From Echinarachnius parma (Eukaryota > Echinodermata > Echinoidea > Clypeasteroida > Echinarachniidae): a DNA stretch of 64,000 nt. A program made the position numbers and the translations under genes. The stretch lies in contig JBAMJV010008452.1 of assembly GCA_037951105.1 (NCBI GenBank), positions 1-64,000 of the forward strand. The letters are read 5' to 3'. Positions 12,901 to 25,700 of the stretch are shown here, piece after piece. The notes under the pieces were generated by a model. It was not told the origin of the DNA and did no database searches. It worked only from the letters and a program-made list of their open reading frames with translations. The number at the start of each line of letters is the position of its first letter. Within the stretch, counting starts at the first letter, position 1.

Positions 12901-13720
12901 TTAAAGAGGGTAATACAGTTTTGATAAGGCTGAGCTTTAGTTACCAAAACCTGCACAATAACATTAACAACTAATAGTTATAACTCCACCATGCTCGAAA
13001 GGTATAGAAAATTACCCGGGGGGGGGGGGGGGGGGTCTGTCCTAATAGAAAGGGGGGGTATCATGCGTGACCAAGGACTTGCCAAAGGCACCCTAAACGA
13101 GTATTTGCGTGGTGCAAAAAATACACCCTAAGCAAGTATATGATCATCGGTAATTTGATACCCTAAGCAAGTAATCAATTTTGTGTAAACCCCTAGAGAA
13201 AGTATTTTTGATACCCTAAGCAAGTAATCTGAGTTTTTGAGACCCTAAACGGGTAATTCATCTTTTTGATACCCTAAACGAGTAATTCATCAGCCTAAAA
13301 TAGATACCCTATTTCCTGATTTTGGGTGATTTTGAGACCCTAAACGAGATACTCGAGTATCTCGCCTGATCGTGAAAAACCACCCTAATTACTCGTTTTC
13401 TTGGTCACGCATGATACCCCCTTTCAATGAGGACAGACCCCCCCGGGAAAATTACAAACCACTATCATTCAAAAAGAGCGATTAAGATTAAAACACAAGA
13501 GTGCGCTCTCTACAAAAGCATTGGTTTCAATAATTTTCATACAAAATTATGCATACAATGTTTTGTGGAAATAATGATTAAACAGAGAGATCATCAAATA
13601 AAGTTAATTTTGTCATTAAAATTGTATGCTCTTTAAAATTTTACACTCACTTTTTCTTTATCTCGCAAACAAATCATTTCGTGCAGCGCCCTCTGTACCA
13701 AAACTGAACTACCCCTTTAA
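12901..13720 (+). mobile_element. TTAA element, GTTGAGTTTTGG family, copy B, with nested insertion
   Basis: TTAA at 12901-12904 and 13717-13720. Interrupted by the CCCGGG element at 13016-13447. Lacks the central palindrome region present in copies A and D. Confidence 0.85.
13016..13447. mobile_element. CCCGGG-ended element with 8-bp TSD, copy 1 (nested)
   Basis: Flanked by exact AAAATTAC (13008-13015, 13448-13455). Inverted termini of about 45 bp: G-run, TCTGTCC, GGGGGTATCATGCGTGACCA. The inside is a row of ACCCTAAGCAAGTAAT / ACCCTAAACGAGTAATTCAT units. 8-bp duplication suggests a hAT-like superfamily, but the termini are not typical. Confidence 0.9.
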
Positions 13721-13839
13721 ATCTTTCTGAAACACCCCCCTGCATACTTATTTCATACATATCTTACACAATAATTTCCAACTCTTTTGCAAATGTCAAC
13801 AAGAAGAATTCTGAAAACAGCAAGCAATGTATTATGTTT

Positions 13840-16511
13840 GAAATAAATACTTATTTATTTATTTATTTAGTACTATCTCATTTGTACAACTTTATCATAG
13901 ACAAACCGAATCATTCTAGTTGGCAAAATATGTCAGCAGTTTGCTTCACTCAACAAGAATAGATGAGAAATACAGAGCACAGAAGACGATTTACATTGAA
14001 TACAGAACATTTGTTTGCATTTATACTCTGATGTGAATTGAAAGTCGTGCAATGATAGATCACATTTCATTCCCATGTATATTATCCCACTAAAACAAGG
14101 ATAAATGAATCAAATACATGTATGACATATTTCTGACATGCATGCACATATATATACATTTTGATAATGGGGTGTCATGTTCGCAGAAAAATTTTAAAAA
14201 AACAAATATAAATTAATGTGGCATATTTCTGATGTGCATGTATACATTTTGATATTTGAAAGTCATATATGCTCCATTATTTCACATTATTTTACAAAAA
14301 CAAAGATTAATTGATGGGACAAATGTGACAAATTTCTGACATGCATGTAATTTCTAATAAATACAAAACACAAATTCATTCACTCTTGGGTAGGAAATTA
14401 AATTGCTCTGTATCAAGTCTTCTTGAGCTCCAAAGTGAGGCAAGTGTGATGATATCTGGTGTTCTGGAGTACGATTTTTACTGGCCATAAGCCTGTAAAC
14501 AAGTCGTAGAGAGCATGGCACGGGCACCGCAAGGGCACTGCACAGACACCATAGACTTTTTTCAAATATCGTACGATTTTGCGACTGAATTTTGGGCCAC
14601 TCAAATCGTACGATAGTTGTAAGATGTCAAAGATATCGTAAGAGTATCGTGCGATGTCCGTACAAGTCCCGTAAGGTGTCTGTATGAGCTCTCAGATTGT
14701 AGGTACGGGAGCCGTGCGATTTACTTTTGCCTTAACTTCCAAAGTCATCGTACGTGCCCCCGCGAATATGTGCACGCTTTGCAAAGATATACAATTCATG
14801 GAAGACTTCAAGAGCCTCCAAAATGCAAATACGGTAGTGTTTATTTTTCTGCAGGCAGGTTTAAAAAGAAGCCTTAGAAAAATGAAACTGATTTTTTTTT
14901 TCCCCAAGTACTACATTTTGTAAACATCACTTCATTGAATACATGAAATGTCAACTAAGGAAAACAGAATGTTACAGTCGGAAAAAAAAGTTACCAAGTG
15001 TACTGTACTTCATAATTTGAACACATGGTCCAATGGAAGAGGATCTGAATACAGAGAGCATTCTGTACAGGATCATGCTGCAGGTAGGGATCTAGTAACT
15101 GTGTAAACATGTGCAAAAACTGGCAAATGGTTGATAAAATGTGTATTTCTGTGATTTGCTATTTCCACTATATATATTCCATGCTTCTGTTGGTAATACG
15201 GATACAATGAGGTATGTGAGAATCGCTAGAGTTCCAAGTAAGTTTTGAGGATTTTGACAATGTTACTAGATCCCTTTAAATCTATCTCTATTCCATGTTT
15301 GGTGCACCCACTCAGAATTGAACATTTTTTCTTATTTCAAACTTTACTGAAATATAATTTACAAAACATTACTGTTTAGGTACTACAGAATAAGTACATA
15401 GGAAACATGTATAGTACACAATAGTATTAGAGTGTGGAATGATTTTTTTTTTAGAAAAACAAACATTATGCAATACATTTTCAAATACTGGGACATGAGA
15501 TAACATGACCAGTTTAGATTCAAATTAGACATGTTGAATACTTAAAATAATTATCAAAAAGTAATAAATGAAGAATGAACAGAGAATTTTACTTGTAGGG
15601 TTTTGCAGTGGAATAAGAGTTCTAAATTGCCATTATAAGGCATAAGTCCCTACACTAAATAATTTCTATGCAAATAAATAATACTCATAATGACATATAA
15701 CACTTATGAAGAAAAAAATATTGCACTATCCAAAAATGGAAATAACTTTCTTGATGACATTCATCAGTTCATAACACATAATTTGTATCCCCTTTTCAAG
15801 ATTCCAAACAAAAACACAAAGAATACTCTCAATAATATTGATACAACCCTTGTGGGTTGGCACTAAAGTAAGTTTTGTTTTCCTTCGATTGGGCCACCTC
15901 CTCTCTAGAATCTCATATTTTCAATATTTATTTACAACTCTGTGAAGAAATCAATACATTTTTATTTTATCTATAGACCCATTCATTAACACCCATGTTA
16001 TTCTGATTCCCCTTCATTCCCATGAATTACTTTTAACATCTTAATCAAGTTCCCCTCAATACCCCACCCATAATACCCTAGTAATACCCCTTCCTCTTTC
16101 TCATACTCTTCTTCCTTCCTCTCCTCTTCTTGTACCTACTTCTCACTAACCGGTGTCACACACAATTATCTAGATAAGTCACCTACATGTGAAAGGCATG
16201 CGACAGACATTCTACAAATTATCTAGATAATTGGCCCATGTGTGACACCACCTACTGTTCTAAAATCACATTCAGTTCTCTTTTATATATGAATATAAAG
16301 GTTCCATACAATTTCCAATGATATACCCCTTTTATTTTGCTCCTCTCTCTATTTCGCCCCTCCCATCTCATCCTCTTTCTTCTCTTCACCACCTCCTACA
16401 ATCCACCCCCCCCCCCAAAAAAAAAATTTACCCCAGTATTCTCCCCCTCCTCTGCCACCCGCCCTCCCACCCCAACCCTCTTCAAATTTCCCCCCAAATA
16501 CCACCACTTCT
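13840..16511 (-). other. Probable PICK1 3' UTR and downstream DNA
   Basis: AT-rich, no open frame of note. Minus-strand AATAAA hexamers occur at 15961-15966, near 15930 and as a cluster at 13850-13870, so a 3' UTR of ~0.6 kb or up to 2.7 kb is possible; the sequence alone does not choose. A TTAA-element fragment (15085-15279) and CGTACGAT-rich DNA (14540-14770) interrupt it. Confidence 0.4.
14500..14770. repeat. CGTACGAT-rich repeat
   Basis: TCGTACGAT and close variants (TCGTGCGATG, CGTACGTGCC) occur about eight times in 240 bp. Possibly part of a dispersed element; no second copy in the window. Confidence 0.45.
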
Positions 16512-16777
16512 CTATGACGTATCGATTAGGTTCCCCTCAAAACCCCCTCCTGATCCACCCCCATTGTTCTGCTCCTCCTCCTCCTCCTCTTCCTCTTCCT
16601 CGTCCTCATCATCGTATCCGTCGGTGAACTGGTCCGAGCGGTCGTAGTTGATGGTGGTCCTCAGGAGGTCGACTTCGATGGGGAAGAGATCCGTGTTCTT
16701 CATCTGTTGGTGGCAATCCTGCAGGTATTGCGTCATGGCCGAGACCAACCGATGTAGCTGGAACACGATGTCTTGCA
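16512..16777 (-). CDS. PICK1: PICK1 last coding exon, full-length copy (9a)
   Basis: Begins VQDIVFQLHRLVSAMTQYLQ after acceptor CCACAG, continues with FPIEVDLLRTTINYD, then an acidic stretch (DGYDDEDE followed by a Glu run), a Gly-rich patch and a stop at 16512-16514. Only this copy carries the acidic C-terminal tail characteristic of PICK1. Two other copies just upstream have acceptors and open frames but end early. Confidence 0.93.
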
Positions 16778-19700
16778 CTGTGGCAAAGGGTGAATACAAA
16801 AGATACAATTATATTAATATATTAATTCAGATCTTTGTCACAAATAATAATTGATGGTGGTCGTAAGGTCGACTTCGATGGGGAAGAGATCCGCGTTCTT
16901 CATCTGTTGGTGGCAATCCTGCAGGTACTGCGTCATGGCCGAGACCAACCGATGTAGCTGGAACACGATGTCTTGCACTGTGGCAAAGGGTGAATACAAA
17001 AGATACAATTATATTAATATATTAATTCACATCTTTGTCACAAATAATAATTGACGGTGGTCGTAAGGAGGTTGACTTTGATGGGGATGAGATCTGAGTT
17101 CTTCATCCGTTGGTGGCAATCCTGTAGGTATTGTGTCATGGCCGAGACCAACCGATGTAGCTGGAACACGTTGTCTTGCACTGTAGAGCAAGAAGAAAAC
17201 AACATTATTAGATCATTCATTTAAATTCAGTTATTTTTCTATTCTGAAACATTTAAGAGGAAGAGGTTCTTTACTGATTGTTTTGCAGCGATCCTGAAAT
17301 GACTCGATCATGGCTAAAACTAACCAATTTAACTAGAACACAATGTCTTGCACTGTGAAAAAGGGTAAATATAAAAGGATAGTTGAGTATTGGTCAAACT
17401 TAACTTTAGTAACAAAAACCTGCACCATTATGGTACAAAGTAATAGTTATAACTTCACCATGCTCGAAAAGTATACACAATTACAAACGACTAAGTAAAA
17501 CTGTGTAAAAAACTAATGTAAAACTGTTATCATTCAAAAAGAGCCGTTACAATTCAAGAGGGCGCTATTTAACAAAAATCATTGGTTTTAGCCTTTTTTC
17601 ATACAAAATTGTGCATTTAATGTTTGTTTAAATAATGATTCAATAGAGATATCATCAACGACTTTTTAAAAACCTATTCTGATTTTGTTCAAAGTAGTCT
17701 TCGAGCATTTTTTGAAATTTTTCTAAAAAGTCTAAATATCGCCCGGTGAATGCCGGGTGTAGATCATTTTGAATAAAAATATATTTATGGATATTTCAGC
17801 CGTTTCTAAACCGATTTTGATCAAATAAAGTTTATTCTGTCATTCAAATTGTATGTTCTTTCGAATTTGACAGTCAGTTTTTCATTATCTCACAAAAAAA
17901 TATCGGGGGGCACTTCGGAAAATACCAATACTCAACACTACCTTTAAGGTAAATCTGTTTCAAAACAAAATTGATTGAATAAGGAGGTAAATTTTGATGG
18001 CAAGTCAAGGGGGAAAAATCTGTGTTCTTTATCGGTTGGTGGCAAAAACATTGTAAAACATACAAATTCTTTAAAAAAGTTTAAAATATAGCGTAAACCC
18101 AGCCCCCCCCCCCCCCCCCCCTCATTGGTCAAAGCTTTGCTATTAACCCCATGACCACGGGAACCGAGTGGGTTGTGTACAAAGTCTATGGAGATTTCAT
18201 AAACTCGTAGGGAACGGGTTAACTGGTGTGATTCTTACCATGTTTTTGATCAAGGAGTTCCAGTTTGACCATGACGTCTGATCTCATCTTGGCGAACCTC
18301 ACCCTGGCTTCCTGACGACACCTTAGCACCAATCTAAAAAAAAAATAACCCAAAACATACAAACGTCATTTACATACAATGTAGAATGATGCGTTTTTCA
18401 TGTTCTAAAAAGGCACAATTCTTGGATCTCCGATCTGATTGTACATCCGACTGTAAATAAAGTATGTACTGATTTATTGTAAAGATCTTTAAAAGATTCT
18501 CTTCATTTTTTGAATAATAAGAGTTCATGGAGGAGAATTTTCAAGGATACATTTCCTACTGTCGAAAAATGCATAACCATGTTCAATCATCTTCATAATA
18601 TCTGATTAACTTTAATACAAATTAATTTGAACACACAAAACTTTTTCTTTGTCCATTTTCAATTTTTAAAGTTTCTGATTAGTTTCCTTTATTTATTTGA
18701 TTGATTTTTATATTTCACAGACATCACACTAACAAAAGAGGGATGTATCATTCATTGCACAGGGCACAAATCATGTTATTATCTCCAAATATATATTTTG
18801 TTTAGTTTCAAAGTGATAAACTACTATGTAGTTTTAACCCCTGAGTTCTGATTGCACATTTTGTTCATATATATATATATACATGTATGTCCATTGTAGA
18901 ATTTGTGAAGATAGTATTGAAGCAAGTCTGTAAATTTAATTATGTTTCCATTCCAAATTCTTGACCCAGGTGCAGAATGTAAAATTTCAGGATGGTTGAT
19001 TTCAAGATAAACAACATTGTAAATTTCACTCCTCTTGTAAATTCTTTAGCCACTTACAAATTGTAACATTTCAGGGCCTGCATAGCAGGTTGTTAATTTC
19101 AGTGTAAACAACTTTGTAAATTTCACCTTGTTCCCATTCTTCTACATTACTTGGCCAGGTTTAGAATGTAACATTTCAAGGCCTGCATACCAATGATGGT
19201 ATGATTTCACTTGACCGCCTTTGGTGAAATGTGCTGTTGACACTTATGTTCTCTTAGCAACAGCAGCTTGTGACACATAACTTTTTAGCCAATAAGAAAC
19301 AAGAAGTATTGTAGCTTGCTACAGTAGCTTATAACGTGAAACTTTTCTGACCAATCAGAATCAAATGCATCAAAGGTTAATTTCGTCTTGACCCCCTTTT
19401 TCATGAAATGTGTTCTTGACATACATTTCCTCTAATAGCAACAGTATATTGTGACAAGAAAAATACAGCCAATTATAATCAAGGACTATGGTGGCTTGTA
19501 ACAATAGCTTATAACATGCAGATTGTCAAGCAAACAAAAACAAAGACAAAATGAGTTCATACACTAATTCTTTTCAGGCAATCAAAAGCAAGAACAATTT
19601 GTTCTTTATACAATTTTGTTGATGCTCGTGAAACAATATCCAAGCTGAAAATTGAAAACAGTCTTTGATTTCCCACATTTATTCTAATTCATGGTTCATA

Positions 19701-22700
19701 CACTTATTGTCAAGCCTAATTCCATGACCATTACTGCAAGAATTCCACGACTTTTCACGATATGTAAGTAAACTAGGTTCTTTTACTTATTTCAGTTCCT
19801 TTTGTACCAAAATAAGTTCAACCATCGTGATTTGTATTTCAAGTTATGAGGAAACATAGATCAAATGGAACTCCCCGACTTTCCACGGCCCGATCATTTT
19901 AGAATTTTCCCCCGACTTTCAAAGCCTGGAAACAAACAAAAAGTCAAATTCCATGATTTTCCAGGCCCTGTGTAATTTGTTTGCTCCCCCTTTTATTTTC
20001 ATTCCACTGGTGTGCTCATATGAATTCAGCTTCCAACCACCAAAGTGATTTTTTCCCCCCCGGCAATAATTCCTTTACATTTTTTAATTTGTTCTTACCT
20101 GTATTCATAGTTGCCAGTCTCTACTCTGTAGAGAGGTTCCCCCAGGGTTGCATAGGCATACTCCTCATCATCCATTTCTTTCACCTTCAGGCAGTACGAC
20201 TGTAAAACAAAAACATTTTGGACATTAATATCCAAAAAAATTCACATTTTCTTCATAACAATTTATTTTTGTAGCTACATTCATAGTTGCCAGTCTATAC
20301 TATGTTATGTATAGAGTTCTTCCAGGGTCTCATACGCATACTCCTCATCATCCATTTCTTTCACCTTCAGGCAGTACGACTAAATAAAACAACAAAAATG
20401 ACATCGTTATCTGAAAGCGATCCACCTCGAAAGAATAGAACAACTTTCTTAACAATGAGAACTCAATATTGTAGTTATATTCATAGTTGCCAGTCGCTAC
20501 TCTGTAAAGAGGTTCCCCAGGGTTGCATACGCATACTCCTCAACCATTTCATTCACTTCAAGCAATATGAAGTAATGAACAAATCGGACATTATTGATCA
20601 AAACATTCCACCTAAAAAAAATAGAGAATGACTTTAATGAGTTTATTTTCATAGATACATTCATTACAGAGGTTACCTGTCTATTTAACAATGGCCACTT
20701 GTCTTGTTTCCCTTAGGTGATCACTATACAGGTTTGACTGCTTCAACATTCAAGTCAAACATTGAAATATACTTTGTCAAGACTGGAGCACTCCTAGGCT
20801 GTAACAATCATTCCCTTCCAAATAATTCCATCTAGTGCAATACTCAACATAAAATCAGTGCATTATCTCTTCTAAAATGACTGGGCAAAAGACAAAATAT
20901 CAAGAAATGATCTTAATAAATGTTAACCCATTGCCTACGGGAACCTGGTGGGTCCTGTATTAACTTTATGGGGATTGCAAAAACTAGTAGGGAACCAGTT
21001 AAGAATGAAACTCACCAGGTACTCAAACTTGGCATCAGCATACTTCTTGATTGTGAGTTTTGTATCCGGGATCGCCTTCGTGAGGAAAGTGCCTAGGTCA
21101 GACAGCATCTGTGGATAAAACAAAATCATTATTACCCTTTGACATATATTTAAAACAGGGAATAATATATTCTTACCAATGTAATCCATGTAACATACAA
21201 TCACCTGGATTTGAAAATGATTTGCATTCAACACTTTGGTAATTTGGTCTGTCAAATTAATTGTTAGGATATGTGGTATATTTGCTTTGAAATGGTTTTA
21301 TTCTAAAAATAAAACCCCTAATTAGGCCATTTGTGGCTTTAAAGGGTACAACTAACCAAAAATAATATTCTTATAAATGAAAGGTAACATCTTTAGTAGT
21401 CCATTCCACCAACAAGTTCAGAAAAATATGTTTCCAGAAAAAATTATATACTTGGAAAACGCATCACCATTATAAAGCATGCGTTCATGGGTCTGCATAT
21501 ATGAAGACTACCTTTGTCCAGGTCGAACAAATCATCTGGGATTCTATTGTCTCCAAACGTACGCATCAATAGAATTGGCGCACTCTCAGACGTTAAGCCC
21601 ATACAGAACCATCAGATAATGATGGTTCCGTAAGTAAGGGTAATTCATTGTATTGTTTATGAATTACACAACCCTTTGCAAAGTGTTGAGCATCTATTTA
21701 ATATCACACAACGGTACCAAAACATATAGTTATATGCCTGGTGGTCCCCTTTAAATTAAAGACATTTGTTCAGGTTTAGCTTCTCGATATGAATCTTTGG
21801 CAGAGTTTGGCTCATATCAATAATTTAGGAAGATTTTGAATTGGAAGAATTCTGCAGTGTACTCACTAGAAGCAACCAAGGAATTACAACAAATATATCA
21901 CAACTTTAATACACACATTACCATAAAGTTCCACAACTTTGTTTCCTTTTAGGAAGAGAACTTGTAGTACTCACTGGCTTGACTGTTCGAAGAAGTCGGA
22001 TGCCAAACTTCTCCATGTTTCGATGGGCATCACCAAACTTTGTGAAGGCTTCGCTTGCCTTGGGCTGAATCTCCCTGGAACCAATCACGCAGAACAGGTC
22101 ACCAAATGCTGTAGTCAGATAATCAAAATCAAGATTGAAAAAGAATAATGAAATAAAAGTTGCACAAAACGTCACTGTTATGGTGATCAGGTCACCAAAT
22201 GCTGTAGTCAGATAATCAAACTCAAGATTGAAAAAGAATAATGAAATAAAAGTTACACAAAACGTCACTGTTATGTTGATCATTGCTAAGTAGAAGCTTC
22301 AATCGCTTTTGGCTGAATCTCCCTAGCTCCGCTCTAATCACGCAGAACAGGACACCAAATGCTGTTATATATATGAATCAGGGTTGAATAATAATAATAA
22401 CGTCAAAATTACACGAAACAACCATGCTGCAGAGCTTAGTTCCAAAAGGTGCTAAATCAATTTTCCATAAAAATTGAGTTAACGATATCAATACATTAAT
22501 AAGCTACGTAGCTATCTAGAAATCGAATATTTAGGACTTTTTACACAATCAAAATCAAAATATGGAACGTTTCACTTTTAAATTCCCATAGGCATGTGCA
22601 CAAAGCTGGGCAAAGAAACCTATTTGTCTCGAAAGTTGAAAAAGTGGATTTAGCGCCTTTTGGAATTAAGCTCTAGGAAACGATAATGTCCATTTATAGA

Positions 22701-25700
22701 AAACTAGATAAATCTTGAACTATGCGCAATTGAAACGGATGCCTTCACCATTTGCAATGTTTATAATGAGTTTATAAAATGCCTTGGGCATATATATATA
22801 TTAGCTCGTTAAAGGGTACCACCACCCAAAAATAATTTTCTTATAAATTAAAGGTAACATCTTTAGTAGTCCATTCCATCAACAAATTCAGAAAAATATG
22901 TTTCCAGAAAAAAATATATAATTGGAAAACGCATCACCATTTTAAAGCATGCATTTATGGGTCTGCATGTACGAAGACTACGTTTGTCCAGAGCGAACGA
23001 ATCGTCCGGGATTCTATTGCCTCCAAACGTACACATCAATAGAATTGGCGCACTCTCAGATGTTAAGCGCATACAGAACCATCAGATAATGATGGTTCCG
23101 TTAGTGAGGGTAATTAATTGTCTTATTTATGAATTACACAACCCTTTGCAAAATGTTGGGTATTATTTGATATCACAAAATGGTACCAAAACATATAACT
23201 ACATGTATGTGTTGTTCTTTGCCTGGTGGTCCCCTTTAAAGCTAATTTTCATTAATTCAAAGTACTTTTAGGACAAATGCCAGGGAAGTGACATACCTTT
23301 GTGAGTGCACGCAGTCTCAAAAAACATCTTGAGCAGTTTCTTGGTGTGATCCATCAGGCCCTTGTACAGTCGGGATGTCCTGTTCAGTTCATCCAATCTC
23401 TTTATTAGGACATCTAGTAGGAACGAGCAATCAAAGAAAAAATGGTGAGTTTAGATTTCAACCAAGCAAAGAAGGATGACAAACATTCAACATATAACTC
23501 ATGAACATGTACAGTGATGTTAAAGAGATGATCACTTTATTAAAATTCAATCTAAGTAGACTTGAGAAAAATTATATACCTATTTAATATCCTTATTGTC
23601 TGTTGGCTGTCAATGAGTTCATACCTTCCAACATAAGATTCTTGACTTACACGTACTTCAGAACCAAAGACCAACTAACCCAAAAAATACCATAATGATG
23701 GCAACTCAAAATTAGAACCAACAAACTAATCCCTTTACACTCACCACTGCAGAGAATGGCCCTGCTCAGACTCAGGGCATCAGCTGTCGATGAGCTCATG
23801 TTCTCCACCATCCGATGCTTGACTTACTTCAGAACCAAAGACCAACTAACCCAAAATCAATTCCTTTTAAAGGACTTCAGGACAAAATACCAGAATGATG
23901 ACAACTCAAAACTAGAACCAACAAACTAATCCCTTTCCACTCACCATTGCAGAGAATAGCCCTGCTCAGCTGTTGATGAGCTCATGATCTTCAGAACCAA
24001 GGACCAATATCTCAAGAATTAATTTGTGTTCTTTCACACGTGACCAACAATGGCAACAACTCAAAGGACCGATAAGTATAATGATGCCAACTTTTAAGAT
24101 AAATAACACATCTGTAGGACAGTCGAACCCTTTCACTCACCATTGCAGAGAATAGCCCTGCTCAGACCCAGGGCATCGGCTGTTGATGAGCTCATATTCT
24201 CCACCATTGTTCAGAACCAAAGACCAACTACCAAAGAAATAATTACTTGTATGCCAACTTGTAAGATTAATAACACATGTAGGACAGTCAAACCCTTTCA
24301 CAAACACTTTTACTCACCATTGCAGAGAATAGCCCTGCTCAGACCCAGGGCATCAGCTGTCGATGAGCTCATATTCTCCACCATCCGATGCTTGACTTTC
24401 TTCATGACGATGTCAAGGCCCTTCGCCTCCTTCGTGTCTGCTCTCAGGTTGTTGTAGCTGATCACAACCTCACCCTGAAAAAGTAGAAATGGGGGAATTA
24501 TGTTATCTAGTAATGAAAGAAAACAAATAAGATAAGGCGTCTACAAAAATACATTACAGTAATACCTCAGATCTAACACACTTTTATGAATTTCCCTAAG
24601 TACTAAGTTTAAACCAGAGAAAATTGCTCTAGTTCATTATCATTGTCTTTTTTTGTTTATTGAATTATACTATTTTTAGATGAATTTATCGTGAATAAAT
24701 CATCATTGATATAATACCAAAGTCCAGATTTTAGTTCTTGATGCATACTATTCAAAATTAATTTACAAATGATGTGATTATATTACTTTTCATCTTACCT
24801 TAATTGCTTGTATCATTCTGGCCACTTCCACCTTTGTTCTCCCCTTCACAGACTTCTTGTTGACCCCTACAACCTCGTCCCCAGCGTTCACCATCTTGCA
24901 CTTGGATGCGGGGGTGTTGTCAAACACCTGTACGATGTAGAGACAGGGGCAGAGGGGCGCCCCTCCCCCAATGCTGATACCGATCAGGTTCTGACTGTCC
25001 TTCTTGAGGGTGACCGTCCCTGGGATGGCCTCCATACCCCTGCAGAAATCAATAAACAAGAGTAAAATATAATATTATCTAGGAAATATCTCGTGAACAG
25101 AAAACACCTGTAGCGAGAAAGGGGCATAATAGGTCCACTTCTCCCAAGACCCCAGACGCCGATAAATAAACCAGTCAGGTTCTGACTGTCCTTCTTGAAG
25201 GTCACCATTCCTAGGATGGCCTCCATACCCCTTCATGAATCAATGAGAGATAAACATTATAATCCATTAACTTGGACATACTTGTTCATGTTGTGAACGG
25301 AAAACGATAATGTAGCTAATAAGGAGCAAAATAGTTCCCCTCCCCCAACCAATCAGGTTGTAAATTTATGTCTTTTGACTGTTCCTGGGATGGCTTCAAT
25401 ATCTCTGCAGGAATCAATTGATACAAGGGAGTAAAACAATATAATACATTAACTCAGAAGAACATGTGAACAAAAAACTACTGTAGCTAATAAGGAGCAA
25501 AATAGTTCCCCTCCCCCAACCAATCAGGTTCTAAATTTATGTCTTTGAGGGTGTTCCTGGGATGGCTTCAATACCTCTGCAGGAATCAATTGATACAAGG
25601 GAACTCAGAAGTACAAATGTGAACAAAAAACAACTGTAGCTAGAGAGGGGCATAATAGTTCCTCTCCCCCAATGCTGATAACCCAGTCAGGTTCTGACTA

